Program-made: the position numbers and the translations under genes
Assembly: GCA_964464925.1 (NCBI GenBank)
Contig: CAYXLI010000003.1
Location: 1-64,000, forward strand
Source: CAYXLI01 sp964464925
Lineage (GTDB): Bacteria; Acidobacteriota; Terriglobia; Bryobacterales; Bryobacteraceae
Direction of reading: 5' to 3'
Length of the DNA: 64,000 bases
Notes under the pieces: model-generated
Databases searched by the model: none
The model's input: the letters and a program-made list of their open reading frames with translations, nothing else
What the model was told of the DNA's origin: nothing
Shown: positions 61,750-64,000 of the stretch, in pieces
How the letters are laid out: every line of letters starts with the position of its first letter
Position numbering within the stretch: position 1 is the first letter of the stretch

Positions 61750-63951
61750 ATGACCCCTACGACCCTCGAGTCGCACGCCGAGATCGATGCAATCGTCGGA
61801 GGGTACCACGGCGACGCCTTCCGCATCCTCGGGCCTCACTCGATTACCACTGAAGGTAGCAAGATAGACCATTGGGAAGTCCGAGCGTTTCTTCCCCAGG
61901 CGGAGAAGGCCGAACTGCTGACCGGCGGCAAGACAATCCGGATGGAGAAGCGGCATCCACAGGGCTTTTTCGTTGCCGAAGTGGACACTGAGCCGGGCGC
62001 ATACGACCTTTGCGTGTACGGCTATGACGGATTGAAGCGCATCGCCGGAGACCCGTACCGTTTTCCACCTCTGCTGACGGACTTCGATCTTTACCTTTAC
62101 GGTGAAGGCACGAATTTCGAGAGCTATCAATCGATGGGCGCGCACATTGTCGAGTGCCTCGGAGTAACGGGCGTTCGCTTCGCGTTGTGGGCTCCGAATG
62201 CGCTGGTGGTTTCGGTGGTGGGCGATTTCAACGACTGGGATACCCGGCGGCACCCCATGCGAGCCCGCTCCGGCGGCGTTTGGGAGATTTTCATCCCGGA
62301 CATTGGCGAAGGCATGCCGTATAAGTTCTGGGTCAGTTCCAGGTTTTTCGGGCATAAGCAGATGAAGTCGGACCCGTACGGCTTCGGCTCCGAGGTACCG
62401 CCAAAGTCGGCATCCGTGGTCACAAGGCTGGAGAGCTACGAATGGAACGACCAGGCGTGGCTCGAGCAGCGCGCAAAAACCGACCTGCTGAAGGAGCCGA
62501 TGTCGGTCTACGAAGTACATCTGGAATCGTGGATGCGCAAGCCGAATCACGAGAGCCTCAGCTACCGCGAACTCGCGGTCACGCTGGTGGAATACGTTAA
62601 AAATCTGGGCTACACGCACATTGAACTGCTGCCCATCATGGAGCATCCGTTCAGCGGCTCGTGGGGCTATCAGGTTATCGGATACTATTGCCCCACCTCG
62701 CGGTTTGGAACGCCGCAGGACTTCATGTACTTCGTCGATTGCTGCCATCAGGCGGGAATCGGCGTGATTGTGGATTGGGTTCCGGCGCACTTCCCGAAGG
62801 ATGCGCACGGCCTCGCATTCTTCGACGGCACCGCTTTGTACGAGCACTCGGATCCCCGGATGGGCGAGCACAAGGATTGGGGTACGCTGATCTTCAACTT
62901 CGGACGCAATGAGGTGCGGACGTTTCTCATCTCGAACGCTCTGTTCTGGCTGAAGAAGTACCATATCGACGGGCTCCGGGTGGATGCGGTCGCGTCTATG
63001 CTCTATCTCGATTATTCGAGGAAAGAGGGCGAATGGATTCCGAACATTCACGGCGGCAACGAGAATCTGGAAGCGATTTCGTTTCTGCGGAAGTTCAACG
63101 AAGTGGTGCACCAGGTGCCAGGCGCTATTTCGGTAGCGGAGGAATCGACGGCGTTTTCGGGCGTCTCGCGGCCTGTGTATCTGAACGGGCTCGGCTTCAC
63201 GATGAAGTGGAACATGGGCTGGATGCATGACATGCTGGCCTACTTCGAGAAAGATCCCGTTTACCGGCGTTACGAACATAATCACATTACCTTCAGTCTT
63301 CTGTATGCGTTCACGGAGAATTTCGTGCTGCCCATCTCGCATGACGAGGTGGTGTATGGGAAGCGCTCGCTGCTCGCCAAGATGCCGGGCGACGAATGGC
63401 AGCGGTTCGCCAACGTGCGCGCATTCCTGTCGTACATGTACGCGCACCCGGGCAAGAAGCTGTTGTTTATGGGCTCGGAGATCGGCGCGCCGTGGGAATG
63501 GAACAACGACGGGTCGGTTCCGTGGGATATGCTGCAGTACGAATATCATCGCAAGCTGCAGTTCTTCGTGTCGGAGCTGAATGCGCTCTACAAGCGCGAA
63601 CCGAGCATGTACGAGGTGGATTTCCACTACTCCGGTTTCGATTGGGTAGATTTCCATGATGCCGACAATTCCGTCGTTGCGTTTGAACGCAGGGCATCGA
63701 ATCCCGAGAATTCTTTGATCTTCTGCTGCAATTTCACGCCGGTACCGCGAATGAAGTACCGGTTCGGCGTGAACGAGGGGGGAGTCTACGACGAGATTTT
63801 CAACTCGGATGCGGAGATCTTCGGAGGCAGCAACATGGGGAACGGCGGTTTCGTTACCGCGGAAGCGGCCGAGCACCATGGGAAGGCTCATAGCATCGTG
63901 CTGACGCTCCCGCCCCTGGCGGTGTTAGTCTTCAAGAGGCGCAGACAGTAA
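61750..63951 (+). CDS. glgB: 1,4-alpha-glucan branching enzyme
   Basis: 733 residues with the long N-terminal half. There are two beta-sandwich modules (~1-105 and ~110-215, the second with FALWAPNALVVSVVGDFNDWD) and a GH13 barrel (~250-610). The barrel has VDWVPAHFP, the nucleophile Asp in GLRVDAVASMLYLDY, the acid/base Glu in ISVAEESTAF and ISHDEVVYGK with the transition-state Asp. A C-terminal beta domain follows. It introduces alpha-1,6 branches into glycogen. It is alone here, without glgA, glgC or glgP. There is no ribosome site, and an extended -10 lies seven bases upstream. Confidence 0.95.
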   Translation: MTPTTLESHAEIDAIVGGYHGDAFRILGPHSITTEGSKIDHWEVRAFLPQAEKAELLTGGKTIRMEKRHPQGFFVAEVDTEPGAYDLCVYGYDGLKRIAGDPYRFPPLLTDFDLYLYGEGTNFESYQSMGAHIVECLGVTGVRFALWAPNALVVSVVGDFNDWDTRRHPMRARSGGVWEIFIPDIGEGMPYKFWVSSRFFGHKQMKSDPYGFGSEVPPKSASVVTRLESYEWNDQAWLEQRAKTDLLKEPMSVYEVHLESWMRKPNHESLSYRELAVTLVEYVKNLGYTHIELLPIMEHPFSGSWGYQVIGYYCPTSRFGTPQDFMYFVDCCHQAGIGVIVDWVPAHFPKDAHGLAFFDGTALYEHSDPRMGEHKDWGTLIFNFGRNEVRTFLISNALFWLKKYHIDGLRVDAVASMLYLDYSRKEGEWIPNIHGGNENLEAISFLRKFNEVVHQVPGAISVAEESTAFSGVSRPVYLNGLGFTMKWNMGWMHDMLAYFEKDPVYRRYEHNHITFSLLYAFTENFVLPISHDEVVYGKRSLLAKMPGDEWQRFANVRAFLSYMYAHPGKKLLFMGSEIGAPWEWNNDGSVPWDMLQYEYHRKLQFFVSELNALYKREPSMYEVDFHYSGFDWVDFHDADNSVVAFERRASNPENSLIFCCNFTPVPRMKYRFGVNEGGVYDEIFNSDAEIFGGSNMGNGGFVTAEAAEHHGKAHSIVLTLPPLAVLVFKRRRQ

Positions 63952-63963
63952 CCTGCGCCTTTC
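63936..63963. terminator. Bidirectional terminator at the glgB end
   Basis: AGGCGCAG (63937-63944), an 8-base loop containing the glgB stop codon, and CTGCGCCT (63953-63960) followed by TTTC. On the minus strand it would close the gene entering from the right edge. Confidence 0.7.
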
Positions 63964-63966
63964 TGA

Positions 63967-64000
63967 TTACTCCCCGATGATCTTCACGAGGACGCGTTTC
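63967..64000 (-). CDS. C-terminal end of an unidentified minus-strand gene (runs off the right edge)
   Basis: The minus strand reads KRVLVKIIGE followed by TAA (63969-63967), open to the window edge. Its place directly after a bidirectional terminator supports a real convergent gene. Ten residues are too few for a family assignment. Confidence 0.35.
   Translation of the reverse strand, partial: KRVLVKIIGE

Noticed and set aside
61729..63891. A minus-strand frame open for about 2.1 kb upstream of, and continuous with, adenosine deaminase
   Set aside because: It is exactly antisense to glgB and its translation is rich in His, Arg and Val with no family pattern. The deaminase starts at ATG 61728, so the rest is a shadow of GC-rich codon use.

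Overview
The window looks like a stretch of an Acidobacteriota chromosome, most likely of the Solibacter/Bryobacter type. This is inferred from gene content: two Oar-like TonB-dependent receptors with an N-terminal carboxypeptidase-regulatory domain, a VWFA protein of the type nearly confined to Acidobacteria, a short protein with the STGPRSAAGK..THGL signature common in Solibacter-like genomes, and a fused alpha-beta E1 2-oxoacid dehydrogenase. Base composition is moderately GC-rich throughout. I see no phage, insertion sequence, CRISPR array, tRNA or rRNA. It reads as a core/metabolic region.

Layout. 1-5.4 kb (mostly minus strand): 5' end of tuf (EF-Tu), a small conserved protein, an orphan MEDS-PAS-PAS histidine kinase and the fused E1 dehydrogenase. 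5.5-12.8 kb (plus): citrate synthase, serS, a SurA/PrsA-like foldase, a YhaM-like exoribonuclease, an orphan BlaI-type repressor and a TlpA-like thioredoxin, closed by a bidirectional terminator. 12.8-19.7 kb: the first TonB receptor, a PhoR/PhoB-type two-component pair and a secreted DUF1080-DinB fusion. 19.7-32.2 kb: a MerA-like oxidoreductase with a HAD dehalogenase, an RluE-type pseudouridine synthase, the second TonB receptor, guaB, rpmB, a homoserine dehydrogenase with a FAH-family hydrolase, and a DUF4139 protein. 32.2-41.2 kb: a glycosyltransferase-type membrane protein, an outer-membrane barrel with a single-domain response regulator, a divergent pair of small genes, dusB-rnhA and a secreted esterase. 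41.2-49 kb: a carbohydrate cluster (GH1-like glycosidase, uxaC, sulfatase, ABC exporter), an exported D-2-hydroxyacid dehydrogenase, a decayed MocR regulator and an AhpD-like protein. 49.3-64 kb: metH, a UPF0173 hydrolase, a GH3 glucosaminidase, a response regulator, the VWFA protein, a rhomboid protease, a flippase-like protein, an acid-sugar dehydratase-like enzyme, adenosine deaminase and glgB.

The most notable general signal is regulatory. At least a dozen genes have no Shine-Dalgarno site but carry a -10-like hexamer (TAnnnT, often preceded by TGn) that ends 6-9 bases before the start codon. Genes on both strands and with ATG, GTG or TTG starts show it, which suggests that leaderless transcription is common here. 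Two divergent gene pairs are so close (21 and 41 bp between start codons) that their start regions and -10 elements interlock. The other clear finding is a frameshifted, internally deleted MocR/GntR-aminotransferase remnant next to the AhpD-like gene. I found no wholly new multi-gene system. The best candidates for new biology are the leaderless and mirror-image promoters, the signal peptide on an intact NAD-dependent dehydrogenase, and the secreted DUF1080-DinB fusion.
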